NCBI GenBank assembly: GCA_019009955.1
Contig: CM032230.1
Span: forward strand, 27,656,001-27,720,000
DNA length: 64,000 bases
From: Riptortus pedestris
Taxonomy: Eukaryota > Arthropoda > Insecta > Hemiptera > Alydidae
Reading direction: 5' to 3'
Shown here in pieces: positions 48,844 through 59,348 of this stretch (positions are counted from its first letter, which is position 1; every line of letters starts with the position of its first letter). The position numbers were made by a program, and so were the translations under genes. The notes beneath the pieces are model-generated. The model was not told where the DNA came from, searched no databases, and saw nothing but the letters and a program-made list of their open reading frames with translations.

Positions 48844-50373
48844 TTAGTTTAACGGTGTCTCCTGAGATTTGGGGTTATTCGTCCGTTTGTTCTCCCTTGG
48901 TGGCGAAACAGATCTTGACCTTTTCTTTGGAGCTTTACAGTTACGTTGAAAATGGCCGGCCTTGCCACAGTTGAAGCACTTTGAGCGTGATCTGTTCCTT
49001 TGCTCCTCCATTATTCGCTTGACTAATTCTTCTATGTCACTCCTTGACATTTGGGCGTCATTTTGAATATCAGCCTCAAGACGTCGCACCTTGAAGACTT
49101 GTGGTTTTGAAATTACTTTAGCGGTCTCCTGGGCTAGCGCATATGAGATGGTTTCAGCAAAAGATGATTTCTGCATGGCGCATACTGCAAATTTAACATC
49201 TGGATCTCGAATACCATTCACAAATGCTTCAATCTTGAACTGATCTAGAAACGGATGATTTTCACCTGGGTAAGTCAGTTGGACCAGACGTTCGATTTCC
49301 ATGGCAAAATCTTGGAGCGTCTCATTCGGTTTTTGCACTCTGCCCCGTAACTCCATCCTGTACAGTTCTCGCTTATGCTCACCGCCAAACTTGCGCTGTA
49401 AGGTCACCATGATGTCCTCATAATTATTTCTGCAAGCGGCCGGTAAACTCTCCAGGACTTCTGCAGCGGTTCCCTTCAGTGCCAAAATCAATTCTACCGC
49501 TTTCTCTTCATTATTCCATCCATTTCTACTGGCCACCGTCTCAAATTGGAATTTAAAAACGTTAAATGGTACATTACCGTCAAAAGTTGGGGTCTTTATC
49601 TTGCTGGAATTTTCTGAAATGAGCCTCACCGGACCCTCTCGAACATGTAGATTATCCATTTGGAATTGTAGCTCACGTATTTCATCGTCTACCTTCTTTC
49701 CTAGGTTGGACACTTTCTCTTCAACATTATTCAATTTTTCATCAAACCCGCTTACTCTCTGATCAATGGCTTCCACTCGTTTGTCCAATACCTCTGATAT
49801 TTCGTGGAGTTTGAGGTTTGTCGTTCTGGAGGCTTCCTGAAGTTCCTCAAGTTTCTCGCATTTAGCCCTAGAAGCTTCATGGAACTCTTGTCTGACTTCC
49901 GCTAAGATTTTCTCGCTGTTACTTTTAGAAGCTTCCTGGAATTTTTCTTCTAACCTCTCGCAATTAGTTCTAGATGCTTCTTCTAATCTTTCGTAATTAA
50001 CTCTAGAAGATTCCTGAAATTCTTGTCTTACTTCCGCTAATATTTTCTCACTGTTGCTCTTAGAAGCTTCCTGGAATTTTTCTTCTAGCCTTTCGCAATT
50101 ACCTCTAGAAGCTTCTAAGAGTTTCTGGTTATTATCTGCTATTTTTTCCATCATTGCAGCCTAAATTGAATTTAAATCCAAATTGCTACTTGAGATAGGA
50201 GTACTTACAGCAATGTATTCCTTAGTGTCAAACTCATGACAACTTATATCAATTCCTTGCCTATGGAATTCATCTGTCAACCGTCTTTGTAGTTCAGCCT
50301 TGTTTCCTGTTGGCAGATTCAATTTAGCCAGCTCCTTCTTCAGATGTTCCACTTTTAGTTCTTCAAACTTCAT
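48844..50373 (-). pseudogene. gag: Gag of the Gypsy element, one internal stop
   Basis: A single frame interrupted once by TAG at 50163-50161. Before the stop lies a SAP-type DNA-binding motif (VEHLKKELAKLNLPTGNKAEL, residues about 8-30, first 20 quoted in part). After it comes a long coiled coil with a near-exact duplicated unit of about 45 residues (CERLEEKFQEASKSNSEKIL occurs twice), then a retrotransposon gag region (about residues 240-370) and a CCHC zinc knuckle CFNCGKAGHFQRNC near the C-terminus. The SAP module is notable because it suggests the particle protein can bind AT-rich DNA or chromatin. Translation could also restart at ATG 50154, just after the stop, giving a 436-residue Gag without SAP. 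Confidence 0.8.
48847..48853 (-). promoter_or_regulatory. Putative -1 frameshift site at gag end
   Basis: The last sense codons of gag read TTA AAC before TAA, preceded by G, giving the heptamer G TTA AAC. This fits the X XXY YYZ layout only loosely at the first position, but GUUAAAC is a known slippery variant. The pol frame is exactly -1 to gag and is open across this point. Confidence 0.5.
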
Positions 50374-50397
50374 TTTTGTTGATTTTAATTTTGCAAT

Positions 50398-50414
50398 CCC
50401 ACTTCTGACACCAG
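50398..50414 (-). other. Primer binding site
   Basis: Directly inside the 5' LTR the minus strand reads TGGTGTCAGAAGTGGGA. It starts with TGG, as expected for pairing with a tRNA 3' CCA end. The tRNA was not identified. Confidence 0.65.
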
Positions 50415-50415
50415 T

Positions 50416-51095
50416 TGTTACGTTTTTGTATTACCAAAACCAGTAATAAACGTTTTTAATAAGAGTTCTTTTGGATTGCAAAATTAAATACTCGCAAGTT
50501 TCACAGTTTTTATCACTGCAAAATTTATTTGGATAATGCACAATAAACTTGGTGATTATTCTTAGTCACTACTCACAGTATACACTGATAGCGTTACTGT
50601 TCTTCAATGAGTCACAGTCCAATAATTCACTGAAATTCACAGAAAGACGGCACTGCACTGTCCTTTACTTCGCGGCACTGCACTGTCCTTTACTTCGCGG
50701 CACTGCACTGTCCTTTACTTCGCGGCACTGCACTGTCCTTTACTTCGCGGCACTGCACTGTCTTAAACACGGCACTAAACTGTTACTTACAGTCACGGCA
50801 CAACACTGTTCTTCTTTTAAAAACACGTTACCGCACTGCACTGAGTCGCACTGAAGCACTGATGTGAACGTCAAGACAGGTGACAATAAAACTGACCTCG
50901 CTCCCGGCAGGCCCTCTTTTATAGGGTAGCGGCATACATCAAAGGGGAATTGTCTAGTTCATTCGACGTCTGGCTGGGAGGTACTGGTCAGACCTAGAAC
51001 ATTCTTTCGGTCTCTTTGATCTACGTCACACTTTCCAAATACGCGACTCTCTCTCTCTCTCTGAAGGATTATTCATCTATTTAGTTTTCGCAACA
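50416..51095 (-). repeat. 5' LTR of the Gypsy element
   Basis: 680 bp, matching the other LTR except for two extra 25-bp minisatellite units (tandem array about 50649-50761), a longer CT run near 51050, a 1-nt deletion and three substitutions. It holds the promoter of the element in retroviral logic; TTTTATAGGG near 50917-50926 (plus strand) is AT-rich but not a proven TATA box. Confidence 0.92.
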
Positions 51096-51109
51096 ATATA
51101 TACCAGCAT

Positions 51110-51241
51110 TTACGGTCCAGGTTTGGCATCAGGAGTGCAAGTTGTCAGGTAGCCTCCTTCCTCCTGTTTTGCTATTAATAGGGATTCCACAGGACTTTTT
51201 CCACGGATCTCCTCCAGAACAATACCCTCACTCTCTAGCAT
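51110..51241 (-). pseudogene. Decayed coding sequence, 5' side of the Gypsy insertion
   Basis: Forty-three codons on the minus strand from ATG 51241 (LESEGIVLEEIRGKSPVESL and GGYLTTCTPDAKPGP), then a stop. A one-base frame change is needed to join it to the stretch left of the Gypsy element, so the sequence was probably already broken or the shift arose later. Upstream in-frame pieces (51250-51330) are shorter and contain stops. Family not recognised. Confidence 0.45.
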
Positions 51242-52282
51242 GCTCATTAAAGCCCGGGTTTAATGCACCCCCTCCCTACTTCATTGAAAAAGCGTCAGCT
51301 TTTTCATTATTATCAAACCTCTTCAAAAGAAATCAGAGGTACAAAAGCGTTACTCATGACGCAATTTTTCTTCAGAGAACGGGGTAGAAAGTAGAATTGT
51401 AAATATTCTGGGGCGTGTAGAAAAATGTTATCTTGCAAGTCAAATTATATCTAACAACCTTTGAACTATTGCCATATTTTCATACCACTGGAGTTATTTA
51501 TATTTTTTTATTCAGTTTCATACCCCCACTCCAAATCTCAAAAGTTGCACATTTCGGTTCTATGTTACTAATTACCTTATTTTTGGATATAATTTCAGAT
51601 CATGTCAATTTTTTTTATGCTAAATAAGGAAAGACTGTTGAATGAAGGAAATTGTATATTTCCGAATTTTTGTAAATTATTCAGATTTATGCTTCACAAT
51701 TCTGGGGTGGCAAAATACTTGGTTAAACATCACCTCCCTGAATTACGTCACTGTTTAGAGCAAATTGCTTTTAAAATGCACTGTAGTCGCCCCTTTTTAA
51801 TACCTCATAAAAGTTCAGCAGGACTAAATAAATAAAAAAAACATGCATAAAGGAAGACGGACGCATGGCTGCTCTTCAGGGACTACTTAAAATAGCATCA
51901 TACTATGCACATACACCTGCTTAGGGGACAGTTAAATTTCAAAGGGGTCACTTCCAGCAATTTTAATAGCTTTAAAGTCCTGGCTAACCTGATTTGACTA
52001 CAAGTCGCGTGCGCCCACCTTTGTCGGATAGTAGCAGCACATCTGGCGCGCACCTTTACCCAACAGCTGGGCCTTACCTATTGTCCTGGTTGGGGTGACA
52101 CCCCTCCAATCTGTAGTTTTTCTCTATAGTCCATACACCTTGCCAGTCAGCCTGCTTAGCAATTCTATCTGCCTTCTCTGCCAGTCGCATGGCCACAGGA
52201 AGCGATATCCCCGCGATATTTTAAATAAAAATAATATAAATGATGACAGATGATAATGATAATTAGATTAGCTAGTCCCTTT

Positions 52283-52315
52283 TGAGCAGATTTCCCTTAA
52301 GGGAAATCAGCTATT
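52283..52315 (-). repeat. Solo Helitron-like 3' palindrome
   Basis: GAGCA followed by GATTTCCCTTAAGGGAAATC and AGCTATTTTG without body sequence. Confidence 0.5.
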
Positions 52316-52599
52316 TTGTTAGTGCTCATCGGTAACGTAGTATGACAGTAATTTAATCATCAGTTTTACAGACGCTTCTGTATAAATGTAATAGCTTTTC
52401 TAAGTTTTACTCTTTCAGGTACAATAAATGGTTAAAAGGATGAAAACTTTGAACACAGTCATAAATATATTCATGCTAATCAGCACTAATCACACGAGTA
52501 GAAAAAATCCTTTTATAAAATAAATTTAAAAAGATTAGAGGAGAACAGTATCTCTCTAATCTGACTGTATATTGAAAAAAATATGATTTGAAATTAAAT

Positions 52600-52745
52600 T
52601 AATTATTTATTAACGCCCACTTTATACAACTAAGGCTAATTGGGACGGGTTATCTACAGGTTGCCACCACTTTCTAGCCAGGGTGGGACTAAGGATTTTA
52701 TTTAATGAATTTCGCCACTAAATAAATAAAATGTTTTGACTCACA
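52600..52745 (-). mobile_element. SINE copy, tRNA part missing
   Basis: Tail and body (GGTAACCTGTAGATAACCCG-like sequence with one change) are present; the B-box head is gone. Confidence 0.65.
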
Positions 52746-53051
52746 TCATTTAAAATTATTTCATTTCAAAGTAATTATTTGTTTGTTTCATAAGGTTTTA
52801 GGTCAAAAAACTACAAGGTTATCATCGCCCGATTTTGAAAATGATATTCGATATCTTCGTTCTAATAAATCGGATCAAAAAATTCTTATCTGTGTTCTGG
52901 CTAGATGAGTAGAGCCTTCTCCCAGAAAGTGATCAAATGGGATATCTATGGGCCCAGTACATTTAGTATATAGTGCTAAATTTTGGAATTGGTCAATTGG
53001 CGACCCTTCGAGTACACTAGTTCAGGACATTCTGATCCACGATATTGCCCT

Positions 53052-53057
<6 letters not shown>

Positions 53058-53090
<33 letters not shown>
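53058..53090. repeat. Poly(A) run of about 33
   Basis: A homopolymer following CCTCTCTTT. It may be the 3' tail of a retroposed sequence to its left (about 52750-53057), but that sequence is not recognised. Confidence 0.9.
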
Positions 53091-53094
<4 letters not shown>

Positions 53095-53559
53095 GTCCTA
53101 GGACAGGTTAAAAAGTATATAGGAGATGTCATTCTCAGGTTAGAAAATGTTAATTTATGACATACTGTAGAAGAATAAATGCCAGCAGAGTGGGGGAGGG
53201 AGAGAATATAAAGAAATCAAAGAACGAGAAGTATGAAGTGAATAGTACTTCTAAGATCCTGTTGGCTGCTTATATCCTAATTAGGTGGTGTGTGCTGAGA
53301 GAGTACCACAGATAATTTTGACCACAGATCACATCTTCATTGACTTCCTGCAGCTTAGACAGGCTAAAATTACTAAAGGCATTACATAGGAAGCTTATCA
53401 GATTGACAAAGTTGACTCTGAAAGGTACTTTTTGTAAATTCATAACCGGGTCTCTGGTGGCTTCGTGGTTACCACTGGCTTAAGACAATGAGATTCACAG
53501 TCACCCATATATTTACATCACCTTGGAACTGGCAATCCGATAAATACATATAAATGCTG

Positions 53560-54240
53560 GGGGTGTCATATACAATAAGCTTACATAGGACGTAGCATAT
53601 GCTGTCGATATGTGGATCTGTTCTAGAAATATAGCAGAAATATGACTGGTACTATGGAAGATTTTGCATGAGCAGCTGAAGATCTAGAGTTCACAATAAG
53701 TTTATACAATCCTAAGTGTATGAGAACCTCTAGATGGACCAGAGAAATTGATGGACCTGTTGAATTTTGGAAGTCAGATTGGGGAATAAATGGAAGCAGA
53801 TACAAAAGCCGGAATGGTTGCAGCGAAAGTGAAAATATATAAAACGATCATCAGACTAACAGTTATTCCGAAACATGACATCTCGCTAAGGAATGCAGAA
53901 AACTCTACAGGTTTGGGAAAGAAATGGCCTTAGAAAGATATTCGGACCTGTGAGAGAGCATGCTTCTGCTCAAGCAGGATGGCGGATCAGAGGCAACACC
54001 AAACCAATGGAGTAGTATATGGTGAGCCTATTATTGTTTACGCTATTAATAGTGGCAAATTGCAATGGTTAGAATACATTGAGATGATGGAGCCCAGCAG
54101 GCTACCCAAAAAAATATTGAATGGTGTACTCGGTGGAGAGAAGAGAAGGGCCAGGCCCAGGCAGAGGTAGCTAGATTGCCTGAGATAGAATTAGCAAAGG
54201 CTGGGGGTTTAGAATCATTACTCCTATTCTGAAGGAATAG
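53560..54240 (+). pseudogene. Non-LTR retrotransposon RT, C-terminal relic
   Basis: Reads YADDVDMWICSRN (RT catalytic Y-A-D-D) near 53590. After stops and shifts it continues with VAAKVKIYKTIIRLTVI, GKLQWLEYIEMMEPSRLPKK and VLGGEKRRARPRQR. The tail motif L-x-W-L-x-H/Y-x-x-R/M-M-x-x-x-R-x-P and G-R-P-x-x-R is typical of endonuclease/RT non-LTR elements in arthropods. Confidence 0.6.
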
Positions 54241-55907
54241 TATAGATGATGACATAGACCTAGTAGTTAAATGCTTTTCACCACCAATGGAATCTGGCAG
54301 CCAGATGTCCCCACTACTATATTCATTTAAAATACGTAATACTTCTATTACTGCTTGTTTTAGACTGATTTTAATTTTTCCGTAATTATTGTGTGAAAAC
54401 TATTTGAAACCCTCAACCAGGAGGCAAATTCACACGTACAATATGGAGGAGCATGGTCAATTTCCATTATCACTATTTCTTAAATTCCTTAGATTTGGGG
54501 GTCTAAAGTTTTGAATTCATCTAGATAATTTAAAATTCTCATATCCCTAGACATGTTGAGTTAGCCAAAAATTGATCACTCTCCTTTATTAACTATTATT
54601 TGGCCTGTATAGTATATATAAAATTTACCCCGGTCAATGTCATAAGTTTCAAATATTGGTTTCTTCGAACAGGGGGTGGACGGAGAAACAGAAAAGAACT
54701 AATTTTTGAAAAATCTGTACACATTCAAGGCTAAAGCCAGATTTTGAACCAAATATGTTTCCACCGAGGAACTCAAGTAACTTGCACCATGGAAAGTTTA
54801 ATCTGTATATTTATGCCCATAATATAATATGGCACTAAATGATTTGTTAATTGAAAACAAATTACATCTTGGAATTCAGAAAAAATGTCAAAAATAAATA
54901 TGTTTTAACAGTATTAAGATTTTAGAACCAAATGAAGATGTCTGGTGATGTTTATACTATTGAATAGAAAAATAAATTATGAAGGTATGGTACAACACTG
55001 AAACAGATGCCATATAAATATACTACCTATCACAGAATATATCTTATGCCCTAAAAATTAAGCAATATTTATTATTGTCTACTTTATGCCCCTCTCAATA
55101 GGAGACAAAGCCCGTCTTAAGCCGAAAGGACCCAGCCGAGGAACCAGTTAAATACCAAATTCAGATTTTTACAGAAATATCAACATTTATTTTGGAAAGG
55201 ACTTTAAGTTCTATGAATAACGTACCCAAATCTTTGAAGGTCCAGGACCACAAGGCTTTTGTAGATCGAGTGGTCAGTCTTCAGAAATGTATTTGGAGCC
55301 ATCAAAGGACTTTATTGAAAAATGCTCTATATTTTTCATGGTCTATATACTACCTTGTCAGCGGTCATTCCTTTTAGTTATAAAGCAACATTCCCAGTAT
55401 GGATGGTTCCTTTCAACAAGTGTAAGAGGGGAGGAGCACTTCATAACTAAAAGGATTGGCTCCTGAAGGAATGGTATATATGCAATGATACATGGAGGGC
55501 ATTTTTTCAATAAAGTTTATGTACAAAAACGAGTTTTTTTTGGTGACCCTTGCATTCAAATATGAAGATTATATGAATATTGATTCCAGGAAAACTATAA
55601 GAAAAATAAAGAATCAGTGATTTTTTGTCTGTAGTGCCACCTCTTTGTCTTCCACCAAAGCTGTGTACTAAACTTTCGTGGGGTGTTAAGGCTAAGTTTT
55701 CCACTTATAGCTGAAATAACAAAAAATCTTGTTACTAACTTAAACAAAAATTTGCATACGAGTAAATACTTATTTAGAGTGCTGATGATCTGCGTGGTTA
55801 AGGTATAGGTACACAAAGCAATATCTTCAGAAATTAGGAAAAATAGATGCAGATTTTGCACAAGCTATGGCTAAGGGTAAGCTAGTGTGAGCAAGTAATG
55901 ATGAACT

Positions 55908-55912
<5 letters not shown>

Positions 55913-55946
<34 letters not shown>
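55913..55946. repeat. (TA)n microsatellite
   Basis: Short TA tract between two non-LTR relics. Confidence 0.9.
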
Positions 55947-55949
<3 letters not shown>

Positions 55950-56229
55950 AATAAATAAATGCTTTCCATTTTTGGGAGTTAACAGTCAGAATTTTTGGGA
56001 TGCTCACTCTATTTCAAGGGTATATCTCCTGGGACTGAGAAGAAAAATTCTTTTGATATTTAGAAAGTGTCCAAATAAATGCACAAGGATGTGGAAAAGT
56101 TTAGAAACCCTCTTGTTCTGTCAGTGATTAGCCACTGGTGGCTACATATGGCAGGGAATGTAAAACCAGAAAGCACTGCAGTTCTGAGAATGAACGTGAA
56201 AAAATATATTTAAAGTCACTGAAGAGCAG

Positions 56230-56460
56230 CTATCCTGGAGTATTAGTGGTAGTGCTGAATAAATGAAGTTGTGCTAAGATGGTCTGAATTCCTGGCTCGA
56301 GCAGGAGGAAAGGATGGAGCCCTCAGCCTGCCCACTATGCTATTCGATGTAACAGTAAGAAGTAAGACCAGGAAAAGGTGGCTTGATAGCCTGGAGGAGG
56401 ATTTGTGTAATTGGAGATGCCTAGCTAAAAATCCCGAGGAATGGTCAAAGCTCTAACGTG
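56230..56460 (+). pseudogene. Second non-LTR tail fragment
   Basis: Open frame ending KTRKRWLDSLEEDLCNWRCLAKNPEEWSKL (first and last parts quoted separately: KTRKRWLDSLEEDL, NPEEWSKL). This is the terminal motif of the same class of non-LTR elements. Confidence 0.5.
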
Positions 56461-57019
56461 ATCTTTCAATACCTATATACTTCACTCCAATAGTCTAAAG
56501 AAGGTGATCCATTGATTATCAAACCATTGTGCAGGTTAATAAAACTTGTATGTATAGGATGGCAATATCTTATCGTGTCATGACTTGGTTTCCATAGTAT
56601 GTAAAATCATCGAGGAAGATACAAATGGTCTAGGATGTGGAGGCAAAAACCTAAGGCCATATAATAACAATTGTAGGGTCTGGCAAATAAGCATTGCTCC
56701 CTTAATGCTAGATAAGACAGAAATGGTCAGCTATCTCACATATTACTTCAGTCCACAAAAAAAATTCTACCTTCTCCTTATAAACTGTATATCATCTTAA
56801 ATTTTAAAAGACATAGCATTTAGTAATTGATTGTCTGAAGAGGTTCAACAGTTTCAAGTAGTTTTTCAAAAAATCAGGTCCCATTAATTGCAGCAAAATT
56901 TTCCCACCTAAACTAAACAGGATTGTATTATCATTACTTACTCATAATGTGATAATATTCTGATTATTCTAAACACAATTTTATTAAAACCACAACTTCT
57001 AAATAAAAATCTCAAGTAA

Positions 57020-57170
57020 GCTAAAATATCTTGGGTTCGATTTCCATGTGGGCAATGGAAATTTATTTAGTGGCGAACTTATTAAATAAAACCCTCAGAC
57101 TCCCCTGCCTAAACAAGGATGGTAATCAGTAGACACCCCATCCCGTTTATGCGTAAAGAAAATAAAAAAA
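57020..57170 (+). mobile_element. SINE copy, head truncated
   Basis: B box TGGGTTCGATTTCC followed by TTATTTAGTGGCGAAC and GGATGGTAATCAGTAGACA. It lies about 800 nt upstream of the E2F-like site of cyclin E. Confidence 0.65.
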
Positions 57171-57923
57171 TATCATTATCAGAATTCTGTGGAATTTCGA
57201 ATAATTTCTTTAAAAAGTAAATGATTTAACTGAGATTTAAATTACTACGTTTTTGAACTGTATGAAAGGAATAAGGTATAAATGAGTTTAGTATTTAGCT
57301 TTTAATTAATCAAAACTTTCCTATTGCATACAATATGTGTGTGCGTATGTACACATTGTTTCATTGAATTGTTAACAAATATTAGTAATTACACTTAAAT
57401 TAATATGATTGTAACGATTAAGCTCCGTTTCAGGTCTATTTATTTAAAAAGTGGTAATTCGAACAATATATCTATTGTCAAAACTACATTTATTTTGCTC
57501 TGAACGTCCATTGTCTAATTAGTTCCTGTGGCAATATAATATATCAGTTTGCCTCAGTTAGATGACAAATGTTTTAGTTTTTAATAAAATTATAATCTTT
57601 TGAATATTTATTTGGCGTTATTTTTATATAGTCTATTCTTCTATTAAGTATTTCATATGAAATTGATTTAAAAGTTTTCCTTTAAACTATAAGAGCAGTA
57701 AATTAAATGGGGGGAATAGCTCAAGAATAAAGACAAGTTCAGTAAAAACTTTTCGTATTATCTCTTCAAAAATACGATAAAACAAATTGAGATCATATTT
57801 TTCAATAAATTCAGTATTACTTCTTATTTTTTTTATAATTTAGTATTTCAGTGGGTAGCTACAAATTGGAGGTTTTGAGTAATAACAAAAACAAAAGAAA
57901 AAATTGTTTGGGAGGACAGGTAA

Positions 57924-57931
57924 GGCGGGAA
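57924..57931 (+). promoter_or_regulatory. E2F-like site upstream of cyclin E
   Basis: GGCGGGAA matches the E2F core (TTCCCGCC on the other strand), 266 nt before the cyclin E start codon. Cyclin E is a classic E2F target, so the position is meaningful, but an 8-nt match alone is weak evidence. Confidence 0.4.
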
Positions 57932-58107
57932 TAGAGGTCAAAGACACGACAACACTAAATGTAACCTCCCTTACTGTATCTCGCGCCCAGAAGGAACCAT
58001 TTTTGATCTGCTGTTCCCACCAAAACAAGCTCCATCCAGCCCTTCCTAGTGACTACTTCTCAGCCATTCTATACCAGTTTCTTGCTTGTGCAGTTGTTAA
58101 TGCTCAA

Positions 58108-58113
58108 TCAGTT
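58108..58113 (+). promoter_or_regulatory. Possible arthropod initiator of cyclin E
   Basis: TCAGTT fits the arthropod initiator and lies 84 nt before the start codon, downstream of the E2F-like site. No clear TATA box was seen at the right spacing. Speculative. Confidence 0.25.
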
Positions 58114-58196
58114 TATAGTGCGTTAGTTATATGAAGTCGTTAATGTGTGAAGAAGACGGATTATTTTGTATAGACCTTTATTTATGATATAGAATA

Positions 58197-59348
58197 ATGA
58201 GCACCTCCGCGCGTCTAGGCGGGACGAAAAGAAAGAGAGCTCCAGTCAAAGAAAATTTACCCGTAAAGGAAAAAAGGCCCAGATGCGAGGAGGGAGAAGT
58301 TTCCAGCAATAATAATTCCGATGAGAGGCTCCCGCTCTCAGAGCTCTCAAGAATTCATTTGAATGAAACCGTCGAAAGCAAAGTATTTTCCGTATTTACT
58401 CGTTGTAAGAAGCCCTGCCCTATTCCTTGTACCCAGAATTATGACGGGACACATCTTTGGAAATTTTATATGCGTAAGGACGTCGAATGTTCAGAAACTA
58501 GAAGTACAACTATGTTTACAGCTAGCCCTAGCATACAGCCCAGGATGAGAAGTGTTTTGCTTGAATGGCTTATAGAGGTATGTGAAGTATATAAGTTACA
58601 CAGAGAGACTTACTATTTAGCAGTTGATTATCTGGACAGGTACCTTACAGTTTCTAATAATATTTCGAAAAATCAGTTACAATTAATTGGAGTGACGTGC
58701 CTTTTGATTGCATCAAAATTTGAAGAAATTTACCCTCCTAAACTAAGTGAGTTTGCTTATATAACCGATGGTAGTTGCTCAGAATGTGATATTTTAAAAA
58801 CTGAAACTCTTATTATAAGAGCAATTGATTGGAAGACTACATCAATCACTCCTGATAGATGGCTATCTATTTTTTTGCAACTCCTGTATGTTAAGGAAGG
58901 TGATATCACAATGCTAACAAAATTTTCGACAAAAATTTATGAAGTTATAACAAAACTATTGGACTTGGCCAGCTTGGATGAAGGCTACTTGAGGTTTTCT
59001 TACAGAATAATTGCTGCGTCTGCTTTTCATTTGGTTTGTTCAAAACCATCTGCCTTAATCGGCTGGGGACTTCGTTGTTCCGATATTAAAGACTGCTGTG
59101 ACTGGATGAGACCATACTGGAGAGCCCTCAAAGAAAAGAAGGGATTGGAGTCTCCTCAGTTTAATTTGAAATCACTTCCTCCAGGCCCTAAACCAGCTGA
59201 TTTTTCTCATACCTTGATGAAAAGAGATGTTTCTCTTGATTTATTGGCTGCAGGTCAAGAAATAGCCGAACTTGAAGCAACTCCTGGTTTATTAACACCA
59301 CCTTCTAGTTCAAAAAGCAGTGGACACATTTCATCTCCAAATTCTTAG
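58197..59348 (+). CDS. CycE: G1/S-specific cyclin E, intronless
   Basis: One uninterrupted frame of 383 codons. The N-terminus is basic with likely nuclear signals (KRKRAPVKEN, KEKRPR). The cyclin N-box, about residues 87-215, contains MRSVLLEWLIEVCEVYKLHR and YYLAVDYLDRYL, then IGVTCLLIASKFEEIYPP, all hallmarks of cyclin E. The second cyclin fold follows (KLLDLASLDEGYLRFSYRII). Near the C-terminus the sequence GLLTPPSSS has a threonine-proline with serine at +4, matching the Cdc4/Fbw7 (Archipelago) phosphodegron of cyclin E. The product should activate CDK2 to drive S-phase entry. A is present at -3 of the ATG. Oddity: cyclin E genes usually have several introns and this one has none, so it may be a functional retrocopy or a lineage-specific intron loss. 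No clear poly(A) tract or target-site duplication was seen. Confidence 0.92.
   Translation: MSTSARLGGTKRKRAPVKENLPVKEKRPRCEEGEVSSNNNSDERLPLSELSRIHLNETVESKVFSVFTRCKKPCPIPCTQNYDGTHLWKFYMRKDVECSETRSTTMFTASPSIQPRMRSVLLEWLIEVCEVYKLHRETYYLAVDYLDRYLTVSNNISKNQLQLIGVTCLLIASKFEEIYPPKLSEFAYITDGSCSECDILKTETLIIRAIDWKTTSITPDRWLSIFLQLLYVKEGDITMLTKFSTKIYEVITKLLDLASLDEGYLRFSYRIIAASAFHLVCSKPSALIGWGLRCSDIKDCCDWMRPYWRALKEKKGLESPQFNLKSLPPGPKPADFSHTLMKRDVSLDLLAAGQEIAELEATPGLLTPPSSSKSSGHISSPNS

Larger units (their letters stand above)
44745..51095 (-). mobile_element. Ty3/Gypsy LTR retrotransposon, complete but defective
   Basis: A 6.35-kb element on the minus strand with two LTRs beginning TGTTACG and ending CGCAACA, flanked by a 4-bp ATAT duplication. 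Order on the coding strand: LTR, primer binding site, Gag (SAP, coiled coil, gag, zinc knuckle), protease, reverse transcriptase, RNase H, integrase, LTR. The order RT-RH-IN places it in Ty3/Gypsy. The LTRs differ by three substitutions plus small length changes, so insertion was recent. Despite this the coding part has a stop in gag, deletions in RT and integrase, a stop after RT and a frameshift in integrase. It interrupts an older decayed coding stretch. Confidence 0.92.
51850..53057. other. Mixed repeat debris
   Basis: A GC-rich patch at 52000-52210 reads on the minus strand as AEKADRIAKQADWQGVWTIE, ending near GTAAGG, which looks coding or transposon-derived but is not recognised. A solo palindrome and a SINE follow. 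Confidence 0.35.

Noticed and set aside
45604..48974. Plus-strand frames across the Gypsy element
   Set aside because: They are antisense shadows of gag and pol.
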